Source of the DNA: Desulfobulbus sp.
GTDB taxonomy: Bacteria; Desulfobacterota; Desulfobulbia; Desulfobulbales; Desulfobulbaceae
Direction: 5' to 3'
Assembly: GCA_003604995.1 (NCBI GenBank)
Contig: QZJD01000025.1
Location: 1 to 64,000, forward strand
Length of the DNA: 64,000 nt
Under the pieces are notes generated by a model. It saw only the letters and a list, made by a program, of their open reading frames with translations, searched no databases and was not told where the DNA came from. Shown piece by piece: positions 34,009-42,993 of the stretch (positions are counted from its first letter, which is position 1; each line of letters begins with the position of its first letter). Made by a program: the position numbers and the translations under genes.

Positions 34009-35604
34009 ATGCCTATAGAAATCTACGATACCACCCTTCGGGATGGAACCCAGGCCGAAAACTTCAACCTGTCGGTGGACGACAAAATCCGCATCACTCG
34101 GCAGTTGGACCGGCTGGGCATCGACTTCATCGAAGGCGGCTGGCCGGGCTCCAACCCCATGTCGGTGGAATACTTCCAGAAAATCCGCGGCGTCACCCTG
34201 GAGCACGCCCGGGTGTCCGCCTTCGGCTCGACGCGCCATTTCAAGAATCCGCCGGACAAAGACCCCAACCTGCTGGCGCTCCTGGAGGCCGGAACCCCGG
34301 CGGTGACCATTTTCGGCAAGAGCTGGGACGTCCATGTCCACGACGCCCTGCGCATCGATCTGCAGGACAACCTGCTGATCATCCAGGACTCGCTCGCCTT
34401 CCTGCGGCCGCAGGTGGAGGTGCTGCTCTACGATGCCGAGCATTTTTTCGACGGCTTCAAGGCCAATCCGGAATATGCCCTGGAAACCCTGCGCAGTGCG
34501 GTGGTCGGCGGCGCCGAGACCCTGATCCTCTGCGACACCAACGGCGGTACCCTGCCGCACGAAATCATTCCGATCATCGAGCGGGTCAAGGCATATCTCA
34601 AGGAGACGGGCGCCAAGATCAAGCTGGGGATCCACGCCCACAACGACTCGGAGGCCGCGGTGGCCAACTCGCTGCTTGCGGTGTCGCTCGGGATCACCCA
34701 GGTACAGGGGACGATCAACGGCTACGGAGAGCGCTGCGGCAACGCCAACCTGACCTCGATCATTCCGGCCCTGGTCTTCAAGATGCGCCTGGAGTGCACG
34801 GTGGCCAGCCGGATCGACCGCCTGTATGAGACCTCGCGCCTGGTCAACGAACTGGCCAACCTGCCGCACAACCGCTACCAGCCCTATGTGGGCGAGTCGG
34901 CCTTTGCGCACAAGGGCGGCATCCATGTCAGCGCCGTGCAGCGCAACCCGCTCACCTACGAGCACATCGAGCCGGAACGGGTGGGCAATATCCGGCGGAT
35001 TCTGGTCTCCGACCAGGCGGGCAAGTCGAACATCCTGCACAAGGCCGAGCGCTACGGCCTGAACCTGGGTGCCGACGACCCGAAGGTGATCACCATCGTC
35101 AACGAGCTGAAAGAGCTGGAGAACCAGGGCTACCAGTATGAGGCGGCCGAGGCCAGCTTCGAGCTGCTCATGCGGCGGGCCATGGGCCTGCAAAAGGAAT
35201 ACTTCCGGCTGGAAGGGCTGCGGGTGATGAACAACAAATACCAGATGGACCGGCCGCCCCTCACCGAGGCGACCATCCGCCTCTACGTGGGCGACCAGGA
35301 GGTCCATACCGCCTCCATGGGCGACGGGCCGGTCAATGCCTTGGACCGCGCCCTGCGCAAGGCTCTGACCCGGTTCTACCCCCGCCTGGAGGAAATGGAC
35401 CTGGCCGACTACAAGGTCCGGGTCCTGTCCGGCGAGCACGGCACCGGCGCCAAGGTCCGGGTGCTCATCGAGAGCCGCGACCAGAACGCCAGCTGGGGCA
35501 CGGTGGGGGTCTCGCTCAATATCATCGAGGCAAGCTGGCAGGCCCTGGTGGACAGCATCAACTACAAACTGATGAAGGACGAGCGGGAAACAGGGCAGGG
35601 GTAA
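34009..35604 (+). CDS. cimA: (R)-citramalate synthase
   Basis: The start is set at ATG 34009 (MPIEIYDTTLRDGTQAENFN), preceded by GGAAGAGA, giving 531 residues. It condenses acetyl-CoA with pyruvate to citramalate, the first step of the threonine-independent isoleucine route. Motifs: YDTTLRDGTQ, LCDTNGGTLPHEI, GIHAHNDSEAAVANSL, VQGTINGYGERCGNANL, and the C-terminal LeuA-type dimer domain (LYVGDQEVHTASMGDGPVNA). It differs from 2-isopropylmalate synthase in the long CimA-type arrangement. The lysC-cimA order is common in Desulfobacterota. The next step would use the LeuCD enzyme encoded at the end of this window or a paralogue. Confidence 0.93.
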   Translation: MPIEIYDTTLRDGTQAENFNLSVDDKIRITRQLDRLGIDFIEGGWPGSNPMSVEYFQKIRGVTLEHARVSAFGSTRHFKNPPDKDPNLLALLEAGTPAVTIFGKSWDVHVHDALRIDLQDNLLIIQDSLAFLRPQVEVLLYDAEHFFDGFKANPEYALETLRSAVVGGAETLILCDTNGGTLPHEIIPIIERVKAYLKETGAKIKLGIHAHNDSEAAVANSLLAVSLGITQVQGTINGYGERCGNANLTSIIPALVFKMRLECTVASRIDRLYETSRLVNELANLPHNRYQPYVGESAFAHKGGIHVSAVQRNPLTYEHIEPERVGNIRRILVSDQAGKSNILHKAERYGLNLGADDPKVITIVNELKELENQGYQYEAAEASFELLMRRAMGLQKEYFRLEGLRVMNNKYQMDRPPLTEATIRLYVGDQEVHTASMGDGPVNALDRALRKALTRFYPRLEEMDLADYKVRVLSGEHGTGAKVRVLIESRDQNASWGTVGVSLNIIEASWQALVDSINYKLMKDERETGQG

Positions 35605-36066
35605 ATGGACCTTGACCTGCGGGAAGAAACCGGGAAGGACAAGCGCCTGCTTGTCCTTCTTGCGTTTGGGATCTTGCTTCTCCTGACACGGCTGCCGGCC
35701 CTGTTTCCGGATAGTGAGCCGCCGTCTCAATCCTGGGGCTGGCAGGAAGATGTTAGCCAGGGCGGCGGCCTCCGCCGGCTGGTGATCGATGGGAATGACC
35801 AGCCGAATCCGCCGCGGCCGGCAACTCCTGCTGAAACTTCACTTTCGCCCCGGCTTTCTTTTCTGCTGGGACGTCCGCTGGCGGTCAACCGAGCCACTGC
35901 CGAAGAACTCGCCCTGCTGGAGGGGATCGGCCCCAAACTTGCAGCGAAGATCATTGCCCACCGTGAGCTAACCGGCCGGATTGATACGCTTTCTGAGCTC
36001 CAGGAAATTCCGGGGATAGGGAGGCAGTTGACCAAACGGCTGGCGCCACTGCTCAGCTTTGATTGA
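35605..36066 (+). CDS. ComEA-like helix-hairpin-helix protein
   Basis: A 153-residue protein with one N-terminal membrane anchor (LLVLLAFGILLLLTRLPALF, residues 13-32), a loose linker, and a C-terminal double helix-hairpin-helix (PLAVNRATAEELALLEGIGP, KLAAKIIAHRELTGRI, LQEIPGIGRQLTKRLAPLL). This is the layout of ComEA, which binds incoming DNA during competence, although many anchored HhH proteins have no proven role. The ATG follows the cimA stop with no gap, and its ribosome site lies within cimA (GGGCAGGGG), so translation is coupled. Confidence 0.8.
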   Translation: MDLDLREETGKDKRLLVLLAFGILLLLTRLPALFPDSEPPSQSWGWQEDVSQGGGLRRLVIDGNDQPNPPRPATPAETSLSPRLSFLLGRPLAVNRATAEELALLEGIGPKLAAKIIAHRELTGRIDTLSELQEIPGIGRQLTKRLAPLLSFD

Positions 36067-36069
36067 CCC

Positions 36070-37032
36070 ATGCAGGAAGATGCACCCCATGTCATCACCG
36101 CACCGGTCATGGTCCTGATCGGGCCGACGTCCATCGGCAAGACCAGCCTGTCCCTGCGCATGGCCGCGCAGTTCGGCTGCGAGATCGTCAGCGTCGACTC
36201 CATGCAGGTTTACCGCCACATGGACATCGGGACGGCCAAGGCGAGCCGGCAGGAAAGGGAAGCGGTTCCGCACCACCTGATCGACATCGCGGACCCTGAC
36301 GAGCAGTACGACGCAGCCCGCTTTGTCGCAGATGCCCTCGCGGCGATCCGAAAAATTACCGCTTCAGGCAAAATCCCTCTTCTTACCGGCGGCACCGGCC
36401 TGTACCTCAAAGCGCTGACCCGCGGGCTGTTTTCCATGGACGCCGGAGAAAAATCCACCGCGGTTCGCGAACAGCTGCAAAAACGGTTGCGGGAAGAGGG
36501 GAGTGACGCATTGTTCAGAGAGTTGGCCGAAAAAGACCCGGCCAGCGCCGCCCGGCTGCACGCAAATGACAGCCAGCGGCTGCTGCGGGCGCTGGAGATA
36601 TTATACGCAACCGGCATTCCCTGGTCCGAGCATCTGCGAAAGCAGCAGGAGTCTCTGGTACGGTTTGCCAGGCTCCTGCAGATCGGACTCACCTGCGAAC
36701 GTCCGCTCCTCTATGAACGGATTGAAGAGCGGTCGGATAAAATGCTGGCTCAGGGGCTGCTCGCCGAGGTGGCAAAACTCCGGGAAATGGGGTACAATTC
36801 AATGTTGCCGTCCATGCAGGCCATCGGCTATCGCCATGCCAACCTGTATCTGGATGGAGTTGTCGACCGTACGGAAATGCGCAGGCTCCTGATCCGCGAT
36901 ACCAGGCGCTATGCCAAACGGCAGTTCACCTGGTTCAGGGCGATGCCGGAATTACGCTGGCATGACCGGGAAGCAGGGGATGAAATTCTGTCAATCACTG
37001 AACAGTGGCTGAACAACGTTACAGGTTCATAA
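36070..37032 (+). CDS. miaA: tRNA dimethylallyltransferase
   Basis: A 320-residue enzyme that adds a dimethylallyl group to A37 of tRNAs reading UNN codons. P-loop IGPTSIGKTSLSLRMA (18-33), VSVDSMQVYRHMDIGTAKAS, PHHLIDIADPDEQYDAARFV, LLTGGTGLYLKALTRG, and RRYAKRQFTWFR near the C-terminus are diagnostic. The product is the substrate of MiaB, encoded 4 kb downstream. It starts 3 bases after the ComEA-like gene and is probably in the cimA operon. Confidence 0.96.
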   Translation: MQEDAPHVITAPVMVLIGPTSIGKTSLSLRMAAQFGCEIVSVDSMQVYRHMDIGTAKASRQEREAVPHHLIDIADPDEQYDAARFVADALAAIRKITASGKIPLLTGGTGLYLKALTRGLFSMDAGEKSTAVREQLQKRLREEGSDALFRELAEKDPASAARLHANDSQRLLRALEILYATGIPWSEHLRKQQESLVRFARLLQIGLTCERPLLYERIEERSDKMLAQGLLAEVAKLREMGYNSMLPSMQAIGYRHANLYLDGVVDRTEMRRLLIRDTRRYAKRQFTWFRAMPELRWHDREAGDEILSITEQWLNNVTGS

Positions 37033-37064
37033 CCTTTAGCAAGTTTATCAAGTGCGGTTTTTTT

Positions 37065-38837
37065 GTGAATACCACCATACAGAACAGTTGCTATCGATTG
37101 CGCCGGCGCTCAGCCGTTCCGGACGAGGAGGCCTGCGCCCGCCTGGCCGGAGAGCTGTGCATTCCCCGTCTGCTCTCGGTGCTGCTGTGGCAGCGGGGCA
37201 TAACCTCCGCGGGAGAGGCCGCGACCTTTCTCCAGCCGCGCCTGGCCGACCTGCCGTCACCTTTTGCCATGAAGGATATGGACAGGGCGGTCGCCCTGGT
37301 CGTCCAGGCAATACAGGAGCAGTGGCCTGTCTGCATCCACGGCGACTACGATGTGGACGGAGTGAGTAGTTCCGCGCTGCTGGCCCTTTTTTTTCAGAGC
37401 ATGGGCATTCAACCGGTCTGCTACCAGCCCGACCGGCTGCTGAACGGCTACGGAGTGCAGGAAGAGTTCATCAGGCAAAACGCGCCGCCGGCAGGAAGGC
37501 CGAGTCTCTTTATCACCGTTGATTGCGGAATATCCGCGGTGAACGAGGTACGGCTGGCCCGGGATCTCGGCTTCAGGGTGATCATTACCGATCATCACGA
37601 GACGCCGACGCGGTTGCCGGAAGCGGATGCAATCCTCAACCCCAAGCAGCAGGGTTGCAGATTCCCGTCCCAGGAATTGGCCGGGGTCGGCGTTGTTTTT
37701 TTCCTGACCCTGGGCATCCGCAGCCATCTGGTGGAGCAGGGGCTCATTGCCAAGGAAAAGGCTCCGAATCTCAAGCAGTTCATGGATCTGGTCGCCCTGG
37801 GCACGGTGGCGGACGTCATGCCGGTTACCGGCATCAACCGCATCCTGATCCGCGCCGGGCTCGAAGTGATGAACACCCGGCCCGGCCCATGGGTGTCCGC
37901 CTTGAAACAGCTGAACACCATGCATGAAGGGCCGCTGACCAGTGAAGACATTTCCTATCGGCTTGCGCCGCGAATCAATGCGCCGGGAAGGCTCGGCAAG
38001 CCGGAGGTCGCCTTCAGCCTGCTGATCTGTTCCGATGCAGATGAAGCACTCAGACTGGCCAGGGTGGTTGAGGAGATGAACCAGGAACGCCGCAGGATTG
38101 AAAACGAATCCCTGGAGTTTGTGACCGACGAGTGCGAACGGCAAACCGGCATCGGCATCCAGGGGATAGTCGTGTACGGCGATTTTCATCCCGGCGTTAT
38201 CGGCATCATTGCCTCCAGGGTCGCCGAGCGATACCAGCGCCCGGTCTTCATCCTGACCGATGACGGCTGCGAGATCAACCGGATCAAAGGGTCAGGGCGA
38301 TCCGTGGACGGCGTCAACCTCTATGAAGCGCTGGAGGGTTGCGCCGATACCCTGATCCAGTTCGGAGGCCACCGAATGGCGGCCGGGCTGACCCTCACCA
38401 GGGAAAACATCGCGGCCTTTGCTCAACGGTTCAACTACATTGTCGCCTTACAGATGACGGAACACAGGGAAGAGCACGAATTCATCGTGGATTGCAGTCC
38501 GACTGCCGAGGAAATGCTCGATGAAGGCTTTTTGACTCAGTACCCGAATCTTGAGCCGTTCGGCAACGGGAATCCGGAGCCGGTTTTTCTGCTGGAACGA
38601 TCCATGGTGCGCAACCCGGGGACCATCAAAAACCACCTGAAGTACAATCTGGAGGTCAACGGCCGGACCTTTCGGGCCATCGGCTTCGGCCTGGCGGACA
38701 AAATGGAGAAGATCATCCGTCATGAACCCGTGCATCTTGCGGTCAAAATAAAAAATTCCGTGTTCCGGGGCGTAAAGAGGACCGAACTGCACACCTTGGA
38801 GGTGTTCCAGGAGCAAGAACTTGCGGACCAGGAATAA
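37065..38837 (+). CDS. recJ: Single-stranded-DNA-specific exonuclease RecJ
   Basis: A GTG at 37065 (VNTTIQNSCYRLRRRS) is taken as the start, giving 590 residues; starting further upstream would overlap miaA. The ribosome site is not clear, so the start is uncertain. RecJ degrades single-stranded DNA 5' to 3' in repair and recombination. DHH motifs: HGDYDVDGVSSSALLA, FITVDCGISAVNEVRLARDL, IITDHHETPTRLPEADAILN, the DHHA1 domain with GRSVDGVNLYEALEGC and FGGHRMAAGLTL, and the C-terminal OB fold (YPNLEPFGNGNPEPVFLLER). Manganese-binding Asp/His residues are present. Confidence 0.93.
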   Translation: MNTTIQNSCYRLRRRSAVPDEEACARLAGELCIPRLLSVLLWQRGITSAGEAATFLQPRLADLPSPFAMKDMDRAVALVVQAIQEQWPVCIHGDYDVDGVSSSALLALFFQSMGIQPVCYQPDRLLNGYGVQEEFIRQNAPPAGRPSLFITVDCGISAVNEVRLARDLGFRVIITDHHETPTRLPEADAILNPKQQGCRFPSQELAGVGVVFFLTLGIRSHLVEQGLIAKEKAPNLKQFMDLVALGTVADVMPVTGINRILIRAGLEVMNTRPGPWVSALKQLNTMHEGPLTSEDISYRLAPRINAPGRLGKPEVAFSLLICSDADEALRLARVVEEMNQERRRIENESLEFVTDECERQTGIGIQGIVVYGDFHPGVIGIIASRVAERYQRPVFILTDDGCEINRIKGSGRSVDGVNLYEALEGCADTLIQFGGHRMAAGLTLTRENIAAFAQRFNYIVALQMTEHREEHEFIVDCSPTAEEMLDEGFLTQYPNLEPFGNGNPEPVFLLERSMVRNPGTIKNHLKYNLEVNGRTFRAIGFGLADKMEKIIRHEPVHLAVKIKNSVFRGVKRTELHTLEVFQEQELADQE

Positions 38838-38843
38838 ATTTTA

Positions 38844-38859
38844 CATAATATATATTATG
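38844..38859. repeat. AT-rich perfect palindrome after recJ
   Basis: CATAATATATATTATG is a perfect 16-bp palindrome just after the recJ stop, in a 208-bp gap before purB and in a GC-rich setting. It might be a protein-binding site or part of a transcription end region; no T-run follows. The rest of the gap carries a reverse, diverged copy of the hexamer repeat seen near 30700. Confidence 0.4.
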
Positions 38860-39045
38860 CGACATTAAATATGGGATGTCCCTGGAGGCGGCTGATAATT
38901 TCGAATTGCTTGGAAGTTTTGTTAGACCATCAGGGTCAGGATCATTTTCTTCCGATCCCGATACCGACCACAATACAAGATGGGTTTCGTTGCACTCCCC
39001 CCATCCTGCGATCACCATTGAGATAAATAAGGAAAAAACCACACC

Positions 39046-40491
39046 ATGATCGACCGCACCGTCTACCAGGAGCCGCTGGTCAGCCGTTATACCAGCCTGG
39101 AAATGCAGGAACTCTTTTCCGAACAGTTCAAGTTCACCCACTGGCGGCGCTGCTGGGTCGCCCTTGCCGAGGCCCAGCATGAACTCGGTCTGAAGCTGGT
39201 CACCAGGGAAATGGTTGAAGAACTGCGCGCCCATATTGACGACATCGACTACGAAGTCGCGGCGCAAAAAGAAAAAGAGATCCGCCACGACGTGATGGCC
39301 CATGTCTATGCCTACGGGCTCTGCTGCCCCAAGGCCGAGCCCATCATCCACCTGGGCGCAACCTCGCAGTTCGTGGTCTGTAACACCGACCTGCTCATCC
39401 AGAAACGAGCCCTGGCCCTGATTAAGAAGGCCCTGGTCAATGTTATCGCCAACCTGGCCGCTTTCTGCGCCAAACATGCCGGCCTGGCCACGCTCGGCTT
39501 CACCCACTACCAGCCGGCCCAGCCGACCACCGTGGGCAAGCGCAACACCCTCTACATCCAGGACCTGATCATGGATCTGGAATACATCGAGCACCTGGAG
39601 CAGCAGGTCAAGGCCCGGGGCGCCAAGGGCACCGTGGGCACCCAGGCGACCTTTATCGAGCTCTTTGAGGGTGACCATGAAAAGGTGCGCGAACTGGACC
39701 GCCGGGTCGCGGCCAAGCTCGGTTTTGACCAGGTCTTTGCGGTGACCGGCCAGACCTATCCGCGCAAGCTGGACATGAAGACCGCGGAGACCCTGGCAGG
39801 AATCGCCGAATCCGCACACAAGTTCGCAGTTGACCTGCGGCTGCTCTCCAACCTCAAGATGCAGGAAGAGCCCTTTGCCAAGAAGCAGGTGGGCAGCTCG
39901 GCCATGGCTTACAAGCGAAACCCCATGCGCTCGGAACGGATGACCGGCCTGGCCCGCAAACTCATGGGGCTGCCTGCCAACTTCAGCGCCACCGCCGCGA
40001 ATCAGTGGTTCGAGCGGACCCTGGACGATTCGGCAATCCGGCGCATGGACATGGCCCAGGCCTTTCTCCTGGCTGACGCCATCCTCAGATTATACGTGAA
40101 TATTACATCTGATATGGTTGTTTATCCGAATCAAATTGGAAAATATCTCCGCACGGAGCTCCCTTTTATGGCCACGGAAAAGATCCTCATGGCCTGCGTG
40201 GAGCGCGGCAAAAGCCGCCAGGAAATGCACGAGGTGATCCGGGACCATTCAGTGGCCGCCGGCCTGGCGGTCAAGGAGGACGGCGTTGACAACGACCTCC
40301 TGACGCGCCTTGCCCAGGACGCCCGAATCCCCTTCGCTCTGGAGGAACTGAATGCGATGATCACCGACTATACCGCCTTCACCGGTCGCGCCGAGGAGCA
40401 GACCCATGAGTACCTGCGGGAAGTGGTCACGCCACTACTGGGCAGGCACCGCGACCTGATCGGCGGGGTCGACGCAAGCCTCAAGGTCTAA
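39046..40491 (+). CDS. purB: Adenylosuccinate lyase, eukaryote-type
   Basis: A 481-residue enzyme acting twice in purine synthesis: SAICAR to AICAR and adenylosuccinate to AMP. The signature GSSAMAYKRNPMRSER is intact, and HDVMAHVYAYGLCCPKAEPI, IHLGATSQFVVCNTDL, GFTHYQPAQPTTVGKR, NQWFERTLDDSAIRRMDMAQ and the start YQEPLVSRYTSLEMQELFSE all resemble animal ADSL more than the shorter Bacillus or E. coli enzymes, judged from memory of the human protein. AAGGAA precedes the ATG. It is a single gene between gaps of 208 and 128 bases. Confidence 0.94.
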   Translation: MIDRTVYQEPLVSRYTSLEMQELFSEQFKFTHWRRCWVALAEAQHELGLKLVTREMVEELRAHIDDIDYEVAAQKEKEIRHDVMAHVYAYGLCCPKAEPIIHLGATSQFVVCNTDLLIQKRALALIKKALVNVIANLAAFCAKHAGLATLGFTHYQPAQPTTVGKRNTLYIQDLIMDLEYIEHLEQQVKARGAKGTVGTQATFIELFEGDHEKVRELDRRVAAKLGFDQVFAVTGQTYPRKLDMKTAETLAGIAESAHKFAVDLRLLSNLKMQEEPFAKKQVGSSAMAYKRNPMRSERMTGLARKLMGLPANFSATAANQWFERTLDDSAIRRMDMAQAFLLADAILRLYVNITSDMVVYPNQIGKYLRTELPFMATEKILMACVERGKSRQEMHEVIRDHSVAAGLAVKEDGVDNDLLTRLAQDARIPFALEELNAMITDYTAFTGRAEEQTHEYLREVVTPLLGRHRDLIGGVDASLKV

Positions 40492-40619
40492 CCGGTTCAA
40501 AGGAGGCGGGGAGCCTGCTGTTTCGCGTCTCGACCGGGTCCAGGGCGCGCACTCCCCCCCCTCACGTTATCTTTTCCCGTCGGAAGGAGCGCCGCGGGAC
40601 ACGGGCCTCGGTAGAGAAC

Positions 40620-40835
40620 ATGCGTTGCGAACCTCTGTATCTCAGGATATCTCCGGCTCGGATCAGCCTGCTCAGATTCATGTTGGAAGGCTATGACGGC
40701 CTGGCCGTGCTGACCACCCTTGATCGTAAAACAGGTCTGGTTCGCCTGCTTTTTCCCGCTGCACGGTACTATGAACTCATGGCGCTGCTCAGAGCCATGA
40801 GTGAGGAATTACAGAACGCCAACCAAAACAAATAG
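40620..40835 (+). CDS. DUF4911 small protein
   Basis: A 71-residue protein (RISPARISLLRFMLEGYDGL, VLTTLDRKTGLVRLLFPAAR, then ELMALLRAMSEEL) that fits the short DUF4911 family, of unknown function and often found beside tRNA or translation genes in deltaproteobacteria. The likely fold is a beta-alpha-beta sandwich. It ends 39 bases before miaB on the same strand and is probably co-transcribed with it. Confidence 0.7.
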   Translation: MRCEPLYLRISPARISLLRFMLEGYDGLAVLTTLDRKTGLVRLLFPAARYYELMALLRAMSEELQNANQNK

Positions 40836-40874
40836 CATCAATTCTATTATTCATCATGTTGAAATTCCGCTATA

Positions 40875-42245
40875 ATGAAGCAACGCAACCTCTATATTAA
40901 AACCTTTGGCTGCCAGATGAACGAAAGGGATTCGGAGATCATCGAGCAACTCCTTCTGCCCATGGGCTTTCTTCCCGTGGCGGACATGGGCAAAGCCGAC
41001 CTCATCCTGCTCAACACATGCAGCATCCGGGCCAAGGCAGAGCAGAAGGTATACAGTCTACTCGGACAGCTTAGACAGTATAAGTTGAGTAATCCCAGAT
41101 TGTTGATCGGGGTAGCCGGCTGCGTCGCCCAACAGGAAGGCATGCGGATTCAACAGAAGATGCCCCATGTGGACCTGGTCGTCGGCACCCAGCAGATGTA
41201 CAGCCTTCCCGAATTGATTGGCCGCCTTGACAACGGTCAATCCCTCAAGCCGAGGATCGACCTTGACCCCTGTTTCCGCATACCCGCGCTGCGGGAAATT
41301 TCAGCGGCCGGCAAACAGCCCCCCTCCCCTGCCCCGCGCTCTTTTAAAAAATTTGTCACCATTATGCAGGGGTGCAACAACTTTTGCAGCTACTGTGTGG
41401 TCCCGCACACCAGGGGCCGGGAGATAAGCCGTCCGGTTGCGGACATTCTGGACGAGGTGCGCAGCCGCGTCGAGGCCGGAGCAACCGACATTACCCTTCT
41501 CGGCCAGAACGTCAACTCCTACGGACAGACCAACCAGGTTGCCGATCACCCGGTCACCTTTGCCGACCTCCTGCGCCAGGTCGCGGAAATCCCCGGGATA
41601 CGACGCCTCAGATTCACCACCTCCAACCCCAAGGATCTGACCGATGAGCTGATGCGTTGCTTTGCCGAGATACCGATCCTCTGCCCCCATTTTCATCTGC
41701 CGGTCCAGTCGGGCTCCGATCGAATCCTTGCCGCCATGAACCGAAAATATACGGTCGCCGACTATCTGGACCGGGTTGCCGGCCTGCGTCGCTACAGGCC
41801 GGACCTGGCCCTGGGTACGGATATCATCGTCGGATTCCCCGGGGAGACTGACACGGATTTCGAGCAGACCATGGCGCTGCTGGAAGAGGTGCGTTTCCAC
41901 TCCTCGTTCTCCTTTAAATATTCCGACCGTCCCGGCGCCCGCTCCTCGTCCTTTGACAACAAGGTTTCCGAAAGGGTAAAATCAGAACGACTCACCCGTT
42001 TCCAGAAGCGCCAGGACGAAATAAGTCTTGCCCGCAATAAAGAGTATTTAGAGAGTACAGTTGAGACAATGGTTGAAGGCGAGGGCAAGAATGGTTTAGT
42101 GCAAGGCCGATCCGCCACCAACCACCTGGTGCACTTCCCGGGGACGGCTGAAAGAGCCCTGCGGCCGGGAGAGGTGGTTCTGGTCAGAATTGACGGCGCA
42201 GGCCAGCATTCGCTGACCGGCACACTTCTGAACGAGAAGATATGA
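40875..42245 (+). CDS. miaB: tRNA-2-methylthio-N6-dimethylallyladenosine synthase
   Basis: A 456-residue radical SAM methylthiotransferase that adds a methylthio group to dimethylallyl-A37 made by MiaA. The N-terminal UPF0004 domain has its three cluster cysteines (TFGCQMNERDSE, LNTCSIRAKAEQKV, VAGCVAQQEG). The radical SAM motif is GCNNFCSYCVVPHTRGRE near 167-184. The C-terminal TRAM domain is present (ARNKEYLESTVETMVEGEGK). A short GATTGTC/GACAATC hairpin (42244-42264) starts on the stop codon but has no T-run. Confidence 0.97.
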   Translation: MKQRNLYIKTFGCQMNERDSEIIEQLLLPMGFLPVADMGKADLILLNTCSIRAKAEQKVYSLLGQLRQYKLSNPRLLIGVAGCVAQQEGMRIQQKMPHVDLVVGTQQMYSLPELIGRLDNGQSLKPRIDLDPCFRIPALREISAAGKQPPSPAPRSFKKFVTIMQGCNNFCSYCVVPHTRGREISRPVADILDEVRSRVEAGATDITLLGQNVNSYGQTNQVADHPVTFADLLRQVAEIPGIRRLRFTTSNPKDLTDELMRCFAEIPILCPHFHLPVQSGSDRILAAMNRKYTVADYLDRVAGLRRYRPDLALGTDIIVGFPGETDTDFEQTMALLEEVRFHSSFSFKYSDRPGARSSSFDNKVSERVKSERLTRFQKRQDEISLARNKEYLESTVETMVEGEGKNGLVQGRSATNHLVHFPGTAERALRPGEVVLVRIDGAGQHSLTGTLLNEKI

Positions 42246-42348
42246 TTGTCAGTTTCCGACAATCGGGAGATCACCCCACTTCTGCCTTGCCAAATGTTGA
42301 AAACATCATGGCGGACGCCATGCGAAATTCCTTTACCGGGAGGTTATC

Positions 42349-42993
42349 ATGATTGACCTGCACACCCATACCCTGTTCAGCGACGGGGTCCTGGTGCCGG
42401 CGGAACATCTTCGCCGATTCGAGGTGCTGGGGTATGAGGCGGTGGCGATCACCGATCACGCCGATTCATCAAACCTGGATTTTATCATACCCCGGATCGT
42501 CCAGGCTGCGGCCGATCTCAACCGTTACTCGCCAACCAGGCTGATCCCGGGCATCGAGCTGACCCATGTCCCGCCGGAGATGTTTAAAAGTCTCACCGCC
42601 CGCGCCCGCGATCTGGGCGCGCTTCTGGTGGTGGCGCACGGGGAGACCCCTGTGGAGCCGGTGATTCCCGGAACCAACCGCGCCGCCCTGGAAGCAGGGG
42701 TTGACCTCCTGGCCCATCCGGGCTTCATCTCAGAGGAAGAGGTGCGGCTGGCCGCTGAAAAAGGAATCTTTCTTGAGCTTTCCGGCCGCAAGGGGCATTG
42801 CCTGACCAACGGTCATGTGGCGCGGCTGGCCAGGGAGGCGGGGGCGCTCCTGGCGGTGAACGCCGACGCCCATGAGCCCGGGGATTTCATGTCGGCGATC
42901 CGCGCCGAATGCGTTGGTATGGGCGCGGGGCTCAGCGCGGTGGAATACGCGCAGTTGCGCGTCAATATGGCGAGCCTAGTCGCCCGCCTCTGA
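42349..42993 (+). CDS. PHP-domain phosphoesterase
   Basis: A 214-residue protein with the four PHP motifs: DLHTHTLFSDG (3-13), AITDHADSSNLDF, PGIELTHV and a C-terminal NADAHEP; metal-binding His and Asp are in place. It is near the family named histidinol-phosphatase-like, but the exact substrate (histidinol phosphate, nucleotide or sugar phosphate) cannot be read from sequence. GGGAGG precedes the ATG. Its last 18 bases overlap the 3' end of parC on the other strand. A short palindrome CATGGCG/CGCCATG (42308-42323) lies just upstream. Confidence 0.8.
   Translation: MIDLHTHTLFSDGVLVPAEHLRRFEVLGYEAVAITDHADSSNLDFIIPRIVQAAADLNRYSPTRLIPGIELTHVPPEMFKSLTARARDLGALLVVAHGETPVEPVIPGTNRAALEAGVDLLAHPGFISEEEVRLAAEKGIFLELSGRKGHCLTNGHVARLAREAGALLAVNADAHEPGDFMSAIRAECVGMGAGLSAVEYAQLRVNMASLVARL

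Noticed and set aside
33982-35730. A 582-codon open frame on the minus strand opposite cimA
   Set aside because: It mirrors a clear CimA frame; long antisense frames are common in GC-rich DNA, and its translation has no recognisable domain and is rich in Gly, Asp and His as expected for a shadow.
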